A DNA stretch of 64,000 nucleotides from Agriotes lineatus (GCA_940337035.1 CALNHX010007523.1:1-64000); one strand, 5' to 3'. Counted from the first letter of the stretch, positions 23,780-36,266 are shown. Translations and numbers: made by a program. Notes: a model not told the origin generated them from the letters alone.

Positions 23780-24425
23780 GATTAAACATCGATACCATCA
23801 AAACGCAACTTATGCCAACTCTTGTCGTCAGTGAAAATATCTATATAGATGGCGCAGTCATGAAACAAGTTGATTCAGACAAATATCTGAAACACGAGAT
23901 CAGATTAAGAAAAGATATTAAAACTTGCAATATCTCGGCAAGAATGGGTTTATCTGAGCTTTCCTTAATAAACTGATATGGATCTTCAAATCTGATGTTG
24001 CAATAAGCCTAAGGAGAAAGGTTTACGACTAATATTTGCTACCTGTTTTAACTTACGATGCCGAGGTGTTAACACTCACTAAGAACTAGGTAAATAAATA
24101 CGTGTTGAACAAAGATTAATGTAGAGATCGGCGTTGGGTGTATCTCTGCGGGACAGGATACCTAAAATGAAATAAGAAGGATGCCTGGGCCTGGGGTAAC
24201 GAATGCAATCGAACGAATAGCTTACCTAAAATGGAACGGGGTCGGTGATCTGGCAAGAACCCTGACTCAATAGATGGGTGAAGCGAATGATTGAGTGGAG
24301 ACCCAGAGAAGACGCTTTTCAAAACGAAATAAAGCGAATTCGAACCACCTGAATGAAGATCGCAGCAAATCTTAGAGAATGGTAAAATCTAAGAAGCAGT
24401 GGACACAAAATGGCTACCTGGTGAT
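23780..24425 (+). pseudogene. RTE-clade LINE, C-terminal third, degenerate
   Basis: Reading across frames, the RTE tail motifs appear in order. YIDGAVMKQVDSDKYLKHEI corresponds to the ..V..Y.YLG..I block, and ISARMGLSEL to the ..I..RI.L.W..FG block. Next come TYDAEVLTLTKN (usual LTYGAETLTLT), ALGVSLRDRIPKMK (usual MLG.SLRDRI.N) and VKRMIEWRPREDAF. IAANLREW near the end matches the final A.DR..W box. Several stops and frameshifts break it. The end is followed by GATGGTGCTGATGATGATGA, a typical simple-repeat tail. It is 5'-truncated and inactive. Confidence 0.75.
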
Positions 24426-24909
24426 GGTGCTGATGATGATGAATTATAGATTTATGTTTATCTAAAACTAAAGCACTTATAAAGCCTGTGGTTTGAATCT
24501 GACACAATTCTTTAAAATCCTTAGTCATACAAATATTTAACAATGTTTAATATTTATCTGTTAAAAACTACGATCTTGACTCATAAACTAGCATAAGGTG
24601 TATGTTTGAATTGATAATCCATTATTTTCCTCTATGTTGATGTTACTGCCTTAGCATTTGTTTGGAAAATTTTATTGTTCATATCTTTCCTATTTGTTCT
24701 TAGCTATTCGAAAAAACGCACACCTCTCCACACACTATAGTTGAACATCATACAGTGTTATAAATGTAACAGATTCAATCATTCGTTTCTTTTGGCATGC
24801 TGTATTTTAATGTATTTTCTTACCTACCTTTTGTAGATCCATTTCCAAACGCTTGCCTCTATACTACTCATACATAGAATATTTCTCATTAAGAAAATAG
24901 TCCATGTAT
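24426..24909. other. AT-rich spacer
   Basis: Nothing recognised between two oppositely oriented RTE tails. Confidence 0.5.
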
Positions 24910-25262
24910 TGGGGGATTATTCTTCTTCTTCTTTATAACCCATAATTCCTCCAATGTTGGAGGTAGGCCTCTTCAAGTATTTTCCAATTTTCTTTATTCT
25001 ATGCGAAATGGAACCACATTCTGCCTGCTGTTAGCTGAATATCATAATCGACTTATTTCTTCTTCCATATTCCATGTAGCAGACTGACAGTTTTCTTTCA
25101 GTGTGGAATTCAGAACTTTCCGTGTTGGCCGTACTCTACCAAGCTGGTCGCTGCGAGTTGATAGAGAGTTAGGGTTATAGAAAAGATAAATCAGACGTGG
25201 ATCGGATAAAGGTTGCGAGTTAATACCCCTCGGTAATTGAAATATGGAGAGAACCAAGACTT
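24910..25262 (-). pseudogene. RTE-clade LINE 3' end, opposite strand
   Basis: On the minus strand the end of the frame reads NWKILEEAYLQHWRNYGL then a stop, followed by AAGAAGAAGAAGA. This matches the W..LEEAY.QQW....G terminus and simple tail of RTE elements. Upstream residues (TAGRMWFHFA) fit the AG..W...A.. box with a stop. A frame-shifted DNA stretch beyond (GRVRPTRKVLNSTL) probably represents the preceding GRP.TRW segment. It is a second, distinct RTE copy, heavily truncated. Confidence 0.65.
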
Positions 25263-25775
25263 GCGTGGGCAGGGTGCTTTTCTGGTAGACATATCCTCTA
25301 CCGGAACCACAAAAAAGTGTCTACCTCTACTCTTAACCTTATACTATATACCTTATAATATAATCTACTCTCTCGTTTCAATTAACATAAAACAGTAAAT
25401 TACCTTTCTGATTAATTTCAAAGAAGAAAATTTAGATTTAAACAACTCTTTCTAACTGCAACTGATTTTTTTAAGACTTTATATTATCGATCTTCGCTTA
25501 TCAAGCTGCAGAACCTGAGTTTTACATTTTATGTAGGATACGTTTAAGTAAGATAGCATCGTAATAATTCCCTTCTGTTCACTCTATTAAAGGCTGTATA
25601 AAATTGTAAATATGAATTAAATGTTAATTCCGTAGTCATAACATTTTTCTATTATCTGCTTTATGATATGCAAACGATCTCTCGTGGAATGTTCTTTTCC
25701 AAATTCCGAATTAGAACTGACAGGTTCCTACCACATTCACTGTTGCTCTTGTCAATCGATCATGTACGTACTGTA
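25263..25775. other. AT-rich spacer
   Basis: Nothing recognised. Confidence 0.45.
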
Positions 25776-26549
25776 CAGAGTGGGTCAAAAAAACCGGTAC
25801 AATATTTAAATCCTCGTATTTTCACGGGTAATATCACAAAAGGTGAAAATTTTTTGAGATTTTTTTTTCGTCCACATGCAAATTATTGCGTTTAAATTTC
25901 TCGAAACCAAAACTGAGTTAAAAATTCCGCGAGACCGCAGGTCGAGTGGAATTTGAGCAGTTTTTGTTGAGAGAAATTTGCAATAATTTACATGTTGACG
26001 AAATAAATTCATTAAAAAAAAATTGCCTTGAGTGGTATTTGGAAAGATTATTCAACAATATGGGTAGATGACCTTTACCGTGTTCGACAGCACACATTTT
26101 TAACGTTTTCCACTATCAATTCAATACTGGAGCTTCCAACACGATTATTATGAGTTTCTATAACGACGCTGATTTGCAAACTTTGACTTTGACGTTTTGG
26201 CGAAATGTCAGTCAAAGGATACTCACTAAATTGAAATCATTAAAACCAATCGGGCTCGCGTGAAAACACTGTGACATTAGGTGTTTTCAATGACAGTCAA
26301 TTTTGATTGACCGTTTCTGACAAATTGAACAATTTTCATTGGTTCGTTCACTATAGTGTTGAATAGTCAATAGAATTTCTTGTATAACTGTTTAACCACC
26401 CACAACTATGTAGTAGCATTGTCACTTTGTAGTAAAAGTGCTTCACTTTCATCTATACATTGGGCTTTCCGATGATACAAAAGTAATTTGAAAATATTAA
26501 TGGCTTACGGGGCTATAAAATCTGTACCGTTTTTTTTTGGCCCACGGTG
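25776..26549. mobile_element. Tc1/mariner-type MITE, 774 bp
   Basis: The left end CAGAGTGGGTCAAAAAAACC and the right end, read inverted as CACCGTGGGCCAAAAAAAAA, continue into a shared CGGTACA, giving imperfect terminal inverted repeats of about 28 bp. TA dinucleotides flank both ends (25774-25775 and 26550-26551), as expected for a TA target duplication. The interior holds smaller inverted segments built on TGTCAGTCAAAG and TGACAGTCAA. No transposase frame is present, so the element is non-autonomous. Confidence 0.7.
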
Positions 26550-26551
26550 TA

Positions 26552-28370
26552 TATATGCTACATTACATTGATATTGTATTTAGGAGGGTAGTCTTCTGTA
26601 GTTGAAAGTCTTCTATATTTAATTCTTTGTATAGCCTAATAATCCTGCTTTCATCTCTCATGAAAAGAAAAGAAAGTGGTGTAAGACATGATTTATCTTT
26701 GAATGGCTATAAGCCTTAGTCTCTTAAGAAGTTTGTTCAAATAATTTTGATTGGAGAGACTTTTCAAGTTGCTTCTCGTGGGCTAAATTCCAGACTAGAA
26801 TAACTCTCTAGAAGCTCAATGGCAAAACACTTATTTATGACCCTTGCAATATAGGTACCTTTTTTATGTATATGACAAATTATAGTATTGAAGTGTGATC
26901 AATATATTAAGTTTTGATTATCTTTTATATCAAATAAACTCATATCTTCTAGTTAATTATTTCTAAACCAAATGAAACGTATAACATCATAACATTGAAT
27001 TTTTTTTACAATCACTTATTTGACTTATGTCAATATTAAAAATCTGTAAAAGAGAGACGAGGGAAGTAAAAATAATTATTAACCACGACTAGCTCTAGCT
27101 CAAAGCAATGAAAAACCTTCCTCTCAGTCAAATGGGTATATTTACATTAACAATTCTTCCTTATATGATATTTTGTATTTATAACCAGTAATTATCAACA
27201 TTATAATCTTATTACTTTAATAAGATATGTTTTCAAGGACCTTCAAAATATAGTATAAAGTTTTTAAAATAATGACAAGATAATTTAGTTCGACTTGACA
27301 CAATAAAATTTGACTAATCTTCAAATGAATTTTAATGTCTTGAATCCAAATATTTAAAATTTAATACATTAGCTATTAACATTTAAAATTATCTATTTAT
27401 ATCCAAAATATTAATTTCCAAATATAAACTGTCAGGAAGAAACTTCTATATTAGAATATACCTATTTATTAAATTTATTTCTTGATGAAACAGTTATATT
27501 AAATCTAGGCAGTTCTTCAAAATTACACCAAATCAAACTTTCTAATCACCACACATTGAAATCTAAATAAAAACTTCGCAGACCTTTGTTGTATTTCAGA
27601 GATACCTGAACTTAAAGCTGCTCTTCGTTGTGGATCTGCTTACCGGTTGTCGCTACCGCAGAAGCTCGTTGTAGAACTTTCCTAAAATATTTCTATTTTC
27701 TCCAACAGAAATTACTTCAGTGGCATAAGCACTACATCACTGATTCGAAGTTGAAATAAATGATAAATTCAATATATTCAATATTCAGTAGATCAATAGA
27801 TTCAATAGATCAAAATAAATAAGGTTTACTTTCAAACTTACTGACTTCTATTTTGAGTTATAATAATCTCATTTATTTAATCAAACTATATCACAGGGAA
27901 AGCTATTTGACCACTGTACCGTTAAATTATACGTTTGTTCCATTTAATAGCCTTTTAAACTAACTGTATTTAAAAATAAAAAGAAATGGTGCATGCATTT
28001 GCATGTTGTATTACATCCTTTAGTTTAAAAACAGAAATATAAAATTTGTTGAATAACAGATTTAGGTAAGCCAAAATGTTTTTAAATCTCACTTATAGGT
28101 ACGATCGTAGTTATCAAACAACTAAGTACTGATTATGTTGCATCATTCTTTCTCTCTTGCAGACATTGCCTCTCTACACCTATGTTATTTCTCTTTGTTT
28201 TTAAGAATGTTGGTGAAAATGAGAAAAATGTACCTTCTTTGATTTCAAAAAATTTTGTATGTAAATATGGTAAGCAGTGTCGTAACGATGCTTGCATGTG
28301 ATAAATGAAAAACAAAATAAATCAATAAAAAATAACCACAAGTACCTAAATTTATTCTGCATGAATAAAA
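26552..28370. other. Very AT-rich stretch
   Basis: No coding frame, repeat end or RNA feature is supported. The minus-strand frame at 28133-28315 is chance. Confidence 0.5.
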
Positions 28371-28619
28371 AATAAACTGCTCAACTACAGATCTAAAGAG
28401 TAGCTGCAGAATGTGTAGTTCAAAACGTGACCACCGAACTTCTGTAGATGGCGCCAAGTGGACATAGCGCATGAAGGTGCTCGGGACCTTAGCAACAACT
28501 TTTCCCCCTTTCAAAATTTCGATATCTGTAGCCGTTCGAAAGTTACAGGCGATCCAGACGGACGGACGGACGGACGGACGGACAAAACGTTCGCATAAGT
28601 ACGCTGAAGCTACTAATAA
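28371..28619 (-). repeat. Dispersed repeat, copy B, with (GGAC)n
   Basis: Inverted relative to copy A at 17800-18097, with the same two ends: TTATTAGTAGCTTCAGCG at its 5' edge (plus 28619) and TTGAGCAGTTTATT at its 3' edge (plus 28371). The tetranucleotide tract has a different repeat number, and 57 bp present in copy A is missing. High similarity suggests recent spread. A shared open frame without a known domain passes through both copies. Confidence 0.75.
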
Positions 28620-31600
28620 GGACACGTGCTACAGTTAAATCTGAGTAGCTATAATTGCTTCTTAAGTTTTGTATTTCATTTATGTTTTATATCTCAGTTT
28701 TATACCGATGCCGAATTTTAATTTTAATTGATTACAATCCATATTTATTTTTTTATACTTACATAAACATCTACAATACAGTTTATCTTTCTAACTGTAT
28801 TCGGGAATTGTACAGATTTCGCCTTTAATATTTCAAATCACTAATATTCTAATGTTCCAGTTGTATTTGCTATAGTTTTTATTTAAGTAAAACTGAAAGA
28901 GACATTCAACAAAGTATGTGCGAATGCAGTTTAACAAAAGTTGCACAAAAAAACTGAAACGACCTTCTTTACAATCTTTCTTCTTCGTGCCAAAAATGTT
29001 TAAGCAAAAAAATATTTTTCAGTAATAATGGGACACTAACGCAGAGGATATTCTCATTTACTTCGATACTATAAAATCTGTGAACGAGACTCTTGTATTG
29101 AGAGGAGGTATTTGAGTGATCGATTATACACATCGATCATTTGGAAGAACCGCCATCAGTTTTGTAATTGAATTCATATAGATCAAAACACGAACACTCA
29201 AAGGAATCAGCAGGTATTCCGAGTGATGAACTAGACATGACAACAAAATTCTTAGTGTGTGCTAGCACCACTAGTACATATGAATTTTGACGTTCTGCAA
29301 TCTGAATGCTTATTTATAGTCAGCGCATTTACATAATATCCTAAATAAAAGTCTTCCTATTACAGGTTTCATACGGGGCTTATGAAAAATTTAGATTTCA
29401 AGGACATAAACTTCCGTTTGTACTAAAATATGCAGAGGACAACGTTCGTTTCCGAACGCCTTAGAAGAGAGACCATAAAAATATCTTCTCTCGCAGATAT
29501 TTCTCCACTCCTTTTACAGAGATGAAATATTGCCAAATGGAAGCACGTTCCACTATACAATAAATTTTATTTAAAATTTAGTGCCCACTTCTCAAAAACC
29601 GTTTGCTGAAATTGATGTAGTACGAGAAGTTTGGCTTATGCCAAATGTCGGTTAGCGTATAAATATTTATTCATAGTTTCTTCCAGCAATAAAACTTCAG
29701 CTTTAGCTAGTTTTGTAAAAAATTGCAGATTAAAGAACGGTTTAGTTTATGCACGCTCAATAAATATCCGGCTTATCTGATCAACACAAGGACTAGTAAA
29801 ATATGGCGATTAAAAATGATGCTCAGGTGAAAACGATAAGTTGATAAAATCCTGATAAATTAGAGACCTATTTTTAAGTTTAGCATGCAATTTGCTCAAA
29901 TGCTATTTGTAGAAACTTCAAAAATATGTGCATTATTTTTAAAGTGGCAAGCACGTTAAATTTAATTGAACGTATTTGGCAGCTAGGATAATAAAAAAAA
30001 TGGCACTATTAAACAAAAATTAAGACTTATTTTAATATAACAATCTTTAGTTCCACTTCAAATCAGCGGTACTGACCATTACTTTGTAATTTTAGAACTG
30101 GCAAACCCTATGTTTCATCAACATAAATTAATTATAGTGCTATAGATTTTGCATACTTGCTTTTCTACCAATAGAAGGATATCTACTTTCAACTACCATT
30201 CGCTCAATATATCCACAGGTTGTTCTGAAATTTAAGGCGGACTGAAAATAATTCATTGTATCGCATTTCTTCCTGTACTTCATGACACCAAATGGTAATA
30301 TATAATATTGATATATAATCTGCAATAAATATTTTATATTACTGACAAAACTGCATTTTTACACACATGACGTTTCGTTTTCCCAAGCAATATTTATTAA
30401 TTTCTATTAATTTAATTTCATGAATGTTTTAAATTGCAGGATAAAAATGATTTTCGTTTTCCTTGAAACATAATTCAATATACAAAATCTATACTGTATC
30501 TATAATATTATTTTTATAATTTAATTTTATGACTCTTTCAAATTGACATATCAGGATAATAAATTGTTCCTGATACACTATTCGTGTAAGCTTTAAAGAT
30601 TAACTTAATTTGAATTAGAAGATGGGTCATATTTACCGTTATCTTTTAAAATGTGTTACTACTTAAGAAGTTCAAACAAAATGTAATTTAAGCTTTAGTA
30701 GCAATAAAACAAGTATTATTTATTATTAGGGTGCATTAGTATTTAAATGCGTAAGGCACGACAGAATGTGAATTGAATCGTGACAGAACGACAGTTAGCC
30801 ATCAACACCTCAAGAACACCAGTAAATCACAGGTCGTAAACCTAAATTCTGAAGCAAAAAAAATGTAATGTATTATAACCAGATAGGAAATTAAATTATT
30901 ACGTAATATTTCCCCAAGGTAATTTAATTTAATATAATTAACATTCTATTAAGGATTTGCAAGTATTCTAGACTGAATTGTTTTATCCTGCATATAATTT
31001 TGTTCTTAAAAAATTATCTGTGCCTGACTGTGCTCTTAATATTAAACGTTGTAATTATATTTATAAATACTGTTAATCTTGTACAAGTAAATCCATTTTT
31101 ATATGAAAAGCTTTAATTGTACTTAGAGCTAATTCCAGTGCAAACTATAATTTTAAAACTAATATTACGTGCACTAATCTTTATACAGTGAATTTATTAG
31201 AAGACGCAATAAATAAAAAAATACAATATAGAAACGTTACTGAGTATGTACAAAACTTATGTATACTATGAAGGAAGAAATTCATTTATCAAATGGTGAA
31301 AAGACTTCAGTTTACAGGAAATATGTGAGTTACTACATGTTACATTCCCTGTCGTTATTTGTAATACTTATTTTTCAATAAAATTACGGTTCATACATTG
31401 CATTTTAAAAATAAACGCATTTGCACATTGTGTGGGCGTGGCGTATCCTTAAAAACTAATAGGCAAACACTGAAATCCTTATGGAAACTACAAGACCATA
31501 TATTTTACATTAAAATAAATTAGCTGTATATATCTTTATATACCCTCGGTGACGGATATAGGAACGCCTTCCAGATATAGGAGGTAGGAGAAAAATCATA

Positions 31601-31790
31601 TAAATCTCGAGGATCAACAGATACTGTAGCATCTGATCTAGAGTAGACGGTTGTAAACATCTGTATAATAGACAATAGCGTACACGTTTTATTAAGAAAA
31701 CCATCTGATATGAATATAAAACTAAAAATCGAGACGAATCAAACATAGCGATCAGAAAAGACAAACAACAGAAGGTGCAAATAATACCCG
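28620..31790. other. Very AT-rich stretch, nothing recognised
   Basis: More than 3 kb without a supportable gene or element; only chance frames. It could be intron or intergenic sequence. Confidence 0.5.
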
Positions 31791-31794
31791 GGTA

Positions 31795-32270
31795 GCATCA
31801 GACTGCAAAACAAAGCTAAATACAGTTATGTACATTGTGAGAGCGATTTCATCGGAACAACGTTTATTACAGCTAAAATGTGAAGTAAACCACATTAAAT
31901 GGAAGATTCTCGGAATTAGTAACTAGCAGGAGATGAGTAAATCTCAGTCAAGATATTTGTTTTTCTACAGAGGAAAAACTTACTCTAGTATAGGCGAAAT
32001 GGATATGGTAATTCACAAGAAGCTGTCAAGACGTTTGGAAACAATGCATACCATATCTGATGTAGCGTAGTACGTAACATTAAGAATTAATAAAATAATA
32101 TCGTTGAAAGTAATCCACGTGTGCGCAACTACCAGCAACTACGAAGAAGAGAGCATTTTTAAGTTTTACCATGACATATTGCAATCACTGAAAAAATATA
32201 GAAAGCAGCATGCATTTGTTTGTTTGTTATGGCAGGTCAAGACATGCGGAGTGCCAGGTACCTTAGACAC
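31795..32270 (+). pseudogene. LINE apurinic-type endonuclease domain, degenerate
   Basis: In one strand and shifting frames the APE-type endonuclease blocks appear in order. KCEVNHIKWKILGISN resembles the E..K..WDILGL.E block, SRYLFFYRGKTYSS the ..YYRGK block, and VIHKKLSRRLETMH the V.KKL block. SLKVIHVCATTSNYEEESIF corresponds to the YSLK.IQVYAPTS...DEE.. block, here with CATT in place of YAPT. An MTFVMGDFN-like block is lost downstream, where AFVCLL stands. RT is absent. This is the 5' portion of an RTE-like or related LINE, inactive. Confidence 0.65.
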
Positions 32271-32379
32271 TGACTGCTGGGGTCATATGGTCAAAGTCCT
32301 ACTTAGAATGTTGCCGAGACCAAGGAGTTCCAACCTAGGTATCTTTTACATGCTAGCATACTACACATTGTAGTAACAT

Positions 32380-32535
32380 GGGACCCACGGCTTTACATCA
32401 CTTCCGAACGATGGCATCGTGTAAGGCATTATCCGCATTTTTATTTCTAAAAACCTTCCCGGGACCGAAAATCAAACACATGACCCTTAAATCAGTAGTC
32501 AGAATGCTTAACCACTGAGCTACCGAGCCCGACAG
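32380..32535 (-). repeat. tRNA-derived SINE head
   Basis: On the minus strand, plus positions 32459-32533 read GGCTCGGTAGCTCAGTGGTT then AAGCATTCTGACTACTG. This is an excellent tRNA A-box (TAGCTCAGTGG). About 40 bases later comes a B-box-like GTGTTTGATTTTCGGTCC. Stems pair imperfectly. Sequence beyond it toward 32380 has no tRNA features and may be the SINE body. A functional tRNA is unlikely. Confidence 0.5.
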
Positions 32536-33695
32536 AGTAATGTAAAATTGATAAACAAAAGATTGAAACGGACGTATTGTGTTTTCTTCCCGGATGGCTT
32601 ATTTCATGTTTAAAGATAGATCCAGTTTGTATTTGCGTGTTTTATTGTTAATTAGGCTTAAACATGGTAATCTAGCATATTAAAGTGAGAGTTCTACCTT
32701 GTGCGATTTGTGAAGCTTGATTTTCGGGTACAGCGATAAACGCAACTTTGAAGCCGCTTCGCGAAGATTTTTAACTTAAGCATCAAGTGGCTTGCGTGCC
32801 TGGCTCAAAGGTGCACGTTGGCGAGCGGCGCATAGTGCATTAAATAGAAGTGACTAAGGAAATATTACTTTACAGGGTTTAAAATTATATGTAGCAAACA
32901 GCGTTTGCGTGTTCATCAAGCCACATTTTCATCGTATACAAATTGACTACAGAAAGTGAGAAGTAGCCACGTATATTCATGACGTTAACTGTTAATAACG
33001 CAACGTTAGCCGTTATTTGGGTACCAGAGTAGCAGTCAGTGTTGCCCCGCATCGTGTGTGGTACAATTCCACGTGTTACGCTGTTCAAGGTTTGGATATG
33101 TAATCCAAAGGAAGGTCTAATACGCAACATAACAATTGGCAGGCTTCGAGATTTGTCAGGTAACGTGATACCGAAAATGTGTGAAGCTCTTACTATTGTT
33201 TAAATGCATCAGTGTGGCAGATAAAATTATCCTGTCATTATGTAATTTTTAGTTCTTTATAATTTTCTGTGTGTAACAAATTGGCTTTTCTTGAGTATGT
33301 TTTTTGAACTCAGTTTCAGTCTGAGAATACTACACATGCAGATTAGCTTTCTGTTTTTGGCAAATAGTGATTGTTCATAACCACGACTGCGTATTTAAAA
33401 CGGTTTCATGCATACTTAGTTAGCAAGGTAAACAAACGGGGCAGATAATCTATAAATAGACGTCTTGTTTCAAGACCAAGAAGAAACGTTTGTAGTAAAC
33501 CATGATTTTGGAAAACGCAACGTTAGAGATATTCGCACTAGCAAGCTTCTTATAACAAGAAAACAATATAATGCAAATAGATTTTATGAAAAAATATTGT
33601 AGCCCGGATAAAAAACCCAAAATCAAATTGACTCCCTGGCCAAAACCTGTCACCTTTATTTTAAAAGATCTGTGCAATCATATAAACTAAAACAA
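32536..33695. other. Spacer with a short GC-richer patch
   Basis: A patch at 32690-32850 (AGCCGCTTCGCGAAGATTTT, GGCGAGCGGCGCATAGTGCA) stands out in composition. No frame or repeat is recognised. Confidence 0.4.
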
Positions 33696-33699
33696 GAGA

Positions 33700-34355
33700 G
33701 GTTTTGACATCGCTGCTGAATAACTTGAGCGTCAAAGATGATGTCGTTACCATAGTGAAATCTAAAGAAGCACTTATAACCTTCATAAATGAGTAAATGG
33801 TGTAAGAGATGAGGTAGGTTTAAAATTTAGGGCAAGAGCAAATATATGTAATTCAGGTGAGAGATTGGGGTCAATTTACATACCTTGGCCAAACAATAAC
33901 GGTTGGAAAAGCAAAATCAGGGCTGCACACTCGATGTATACAGCATGACACGAGATATATAGCCGACACTTAGATTTTGACTAAGGCAATCAGAGACAAA
34001 CTCAAAATAAACCAAATAGAGATTGAAAGGAAGCTACTTGTAATAGCTTTAAAGTATTAGACGAACATGTAGATAAGGGAAAGAACCAATGTGATAAATG
34101 TGATACATAACATATATTCACTGAAATGGAAATGGGCAGGACATGTGGCTAAAGAAGGAGTCGAATAGAGCTCAATTAGATGGAGACCATGGGGGGAACT
34201 GATAAGTAATGGAAGGGGGTTAGCAAGATGGGTCGCCATTAAAAGAATAGTAGAACCAAATTGGTTGCACATGATCTCTAACGATTGAAAGACTTTCGGA
34301 AGGTATATATCCAACGAAATGAAAACGGAAGACAAAAAGAAGAGTTCTAATTTTG
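33700..34355 (+). pseudogene. RTE-clade LINE C-terminal third, second plus-strand copy
   Basis: Blocks in order: WGQFTYLGQTITVGKAKSG (the F.YLGQ.I..GK.. box), KLKINQIEIERKLLVIAL (the L.V.QRAMER.ML.ISL box), INVIHNIYSLKWKWAGHVAK (the RI..LKW.WAGHVAR box), IRWRPWGELI, and IKRIVEPNWLHMIS (the IKR.AG.NW.Q.A box), then GRYISNEM. Stops and shifts interrupt it throughout. It ends one base-block before the piggyBac-type element, whose TTAA begins at 34362. Truncated and inactive. Confidence 0.75.
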
Positions 34356-34361
34356 GACCTG

Positions 34362-35458
34362 TTAACCCTTCGGCGGTACGGTGGAGTTTTGTCGTACCAG
34401 TGGTACAGTGGGGTAAGAGCGCGGAGCCCTATCTTTGAATACGAAAAAGTTCTCATAATCTACTTTTCGGCTTTCTTAGTTTTTATTACCTCTGAAGTAT
34501 TTAAATACTTTTTAAACAATAGTATTATGATTGGTTTCGAACTTTATTGAAACATAAAAACAAACAAAATGAAGACTCTTTCACAAAAAATAAGAAATAT
34601 ACAGGGTGTTATGGAAATGAGTGCAAATATTTTAACCAGTGATAAGAGCTCCCCAAAATGAACAACTTTTCTATTTATCGTTATTCATTTAATCTCATAT
34701 TTTTTCAATCATTTATCTCCCCTAAATTTGACGAGCCGCTTGGTAAGCAAATCTAACTTAAAGGTGAACAACACAAGTATATTAAAACTGCAAAGGTCTT
34801 GCACAAAAAACATGCGGTCAATAACTTACCTACCTCAAATGATAAAATACGTTGGTGACCAGATGTGAACTAAAGGTTTTATCAGTACCTATGCAGTTTT
34901 TGTTGGTTTGCATATCAAAAAAATGTTTTTTGTGTTTTGTACCATTAAATTGAAATATTATTCCATAGGCGGGTATGCATCTTTAGAGTAAAATTGTTGG
35001 AAGCAAGAATCACAAGTAATCACAGCTTGTTCTATGCATATATACTGCCTGCAAAAAACACAATTTAAAAAAATTACTTTCGATATTTATGGCGATCTTT
35101 AATGTGACATGCTAAAAATAATAATCTGCAAAAATTATGAAGAAAACTTAGACTGAAGGCTGAAGGCTAACAATGTAATCAAAAATCGTAAAACACAGCA
35201 AGAGTACGGTGGGATATGGCTATGATTTGTTCTTTTACAGGATTGGTACGGTGGGATATAGCGTATACACATCTATTCTAACCGATATGATAACCGCAAC
35301 GCCCTCACTACTACTAACCCTGTTACGTATTTACTTAGAGAAAGGGTTTGTTCGAAGGAACACGGAGTCAAGCGAAGGTATTACTCGCGGGGGTTCCGAT
35401 ATGTTAGTTTGAAATGTACTGGGGCATATTATACCCCACCGTGCCTCCGCTAGGTTAA
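34362..35458. mobile_element. piggyBac-type non-autonomous element with TTAA duplication
   Basis: TTAA lies at both borders (34362-34365 and 35455-35458). Inside, the left end CCCTTCGGCGGTACGGTGG pairs with the right end, read inverted as CCTAGCGGAGGCACGGTGG, and similarity continues inward to a shared CCAGTGG/CCAGTAC region. The word GTACGGTGGGATAT repeats at 35205 and 35246, as a subterminal repeat. Length between the TTAAs is 1089 bp, with no transposase frame. TTAA plus CCC-starting ends is diagnostic for the piggyBac superfamily. A CAGGGTGT word at about 34603 may be a further nested end. Confidence 0.75.
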
Positions 35459-36165
35459 ATTGAATGTTATTTTAAACTAAAACCTACAATTTGCAATATT
35501 TCAAGATTAATTATTTGAAAAATGTTTATGGTGTAGAATTGTTTTTGATTTAAACTACTATAGTGAATTGGTTTCTGTACAAAATGATTAAATTGATTAA
35601 TGTAAATTCAATTACCTTGTTAATTTTAAATAAAAGGGATATATTACAATGAAATAGAGTAGATAATTCGGAGTAAAATAGTGTACAGTGTAAATTGGAT
35701 TGTATTATGCAGACATAAATACTTCTTCAATCTAGATTCACCGATCGAATTCTTCTTATAGTTGATAAACTTGAAAATGTAGATTCTGCACTATATTCTT
35801 AACGTATTATGCTAGTAGAGAAGGCTAGTTATCTAATACTCTTTTTCTAAGACCACTACTAAAAGTAGGCCTTTTAGAGCTAGCTTTTTTCACTAAAAAT
35901 GGTTTTATTACTTAGTTACTTCTTTCGCTAGAGGTAAAGTGTTTTTTAATTAATTACAGTATTATGTAATGAATAAAGTAAAATGTGTACATTTATAATT
36001 ACCTTTGACAGCTACTAACTGCAGAAACAGTTACCTGCGTGTCAAGGCCATCTCTTTACTATGGCATTCATTATAACTGTAATACATGCAAACCTTTATT
36101 AAATCGACATTAATGGATTATTAACAGTAAATTTAAGGCCGTAGAAAAAATATTGTGTGCAAACT
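35459..36165. other. AT-rich spacer
   Basis: Nothing recognised. Confidence 0.45.
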
Positions 36166-36169
36166 CGTT

Positions 36170-36266
36170 CTAAAAGTGTATATGCACGAGACATGAAGAT
36201 TATGAAACTCAGTCTTCGGCTTCGTTTCATAATTTTCATGTCTCGTGCATAAACGTCCACTTTTAG
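36170..36266. repeat. 97-bp hairpin (GCACGAGACATGAA type)
   Basis: CTAAAAGTG at the left is mirrored by CACTTTTAG at the right. Inside, ATGCACGAGACATGAA, then ATTATGAAAC, is mirrored by GTTTCATAAT and TTCATGTCTCGTGCAT, around a loop near CAGTCTTCGGCTTC. Such a near-complete stem-loop is typical of a short palindromic MITE. No flanking duplication was identified. Confidence 0.75.

Noticed and set aside
34603..34640. CAGGGTGTTATGG word as the end of another MITE
   Set aside because: No inverted partner was found inside or outside the piggyBac-type element.
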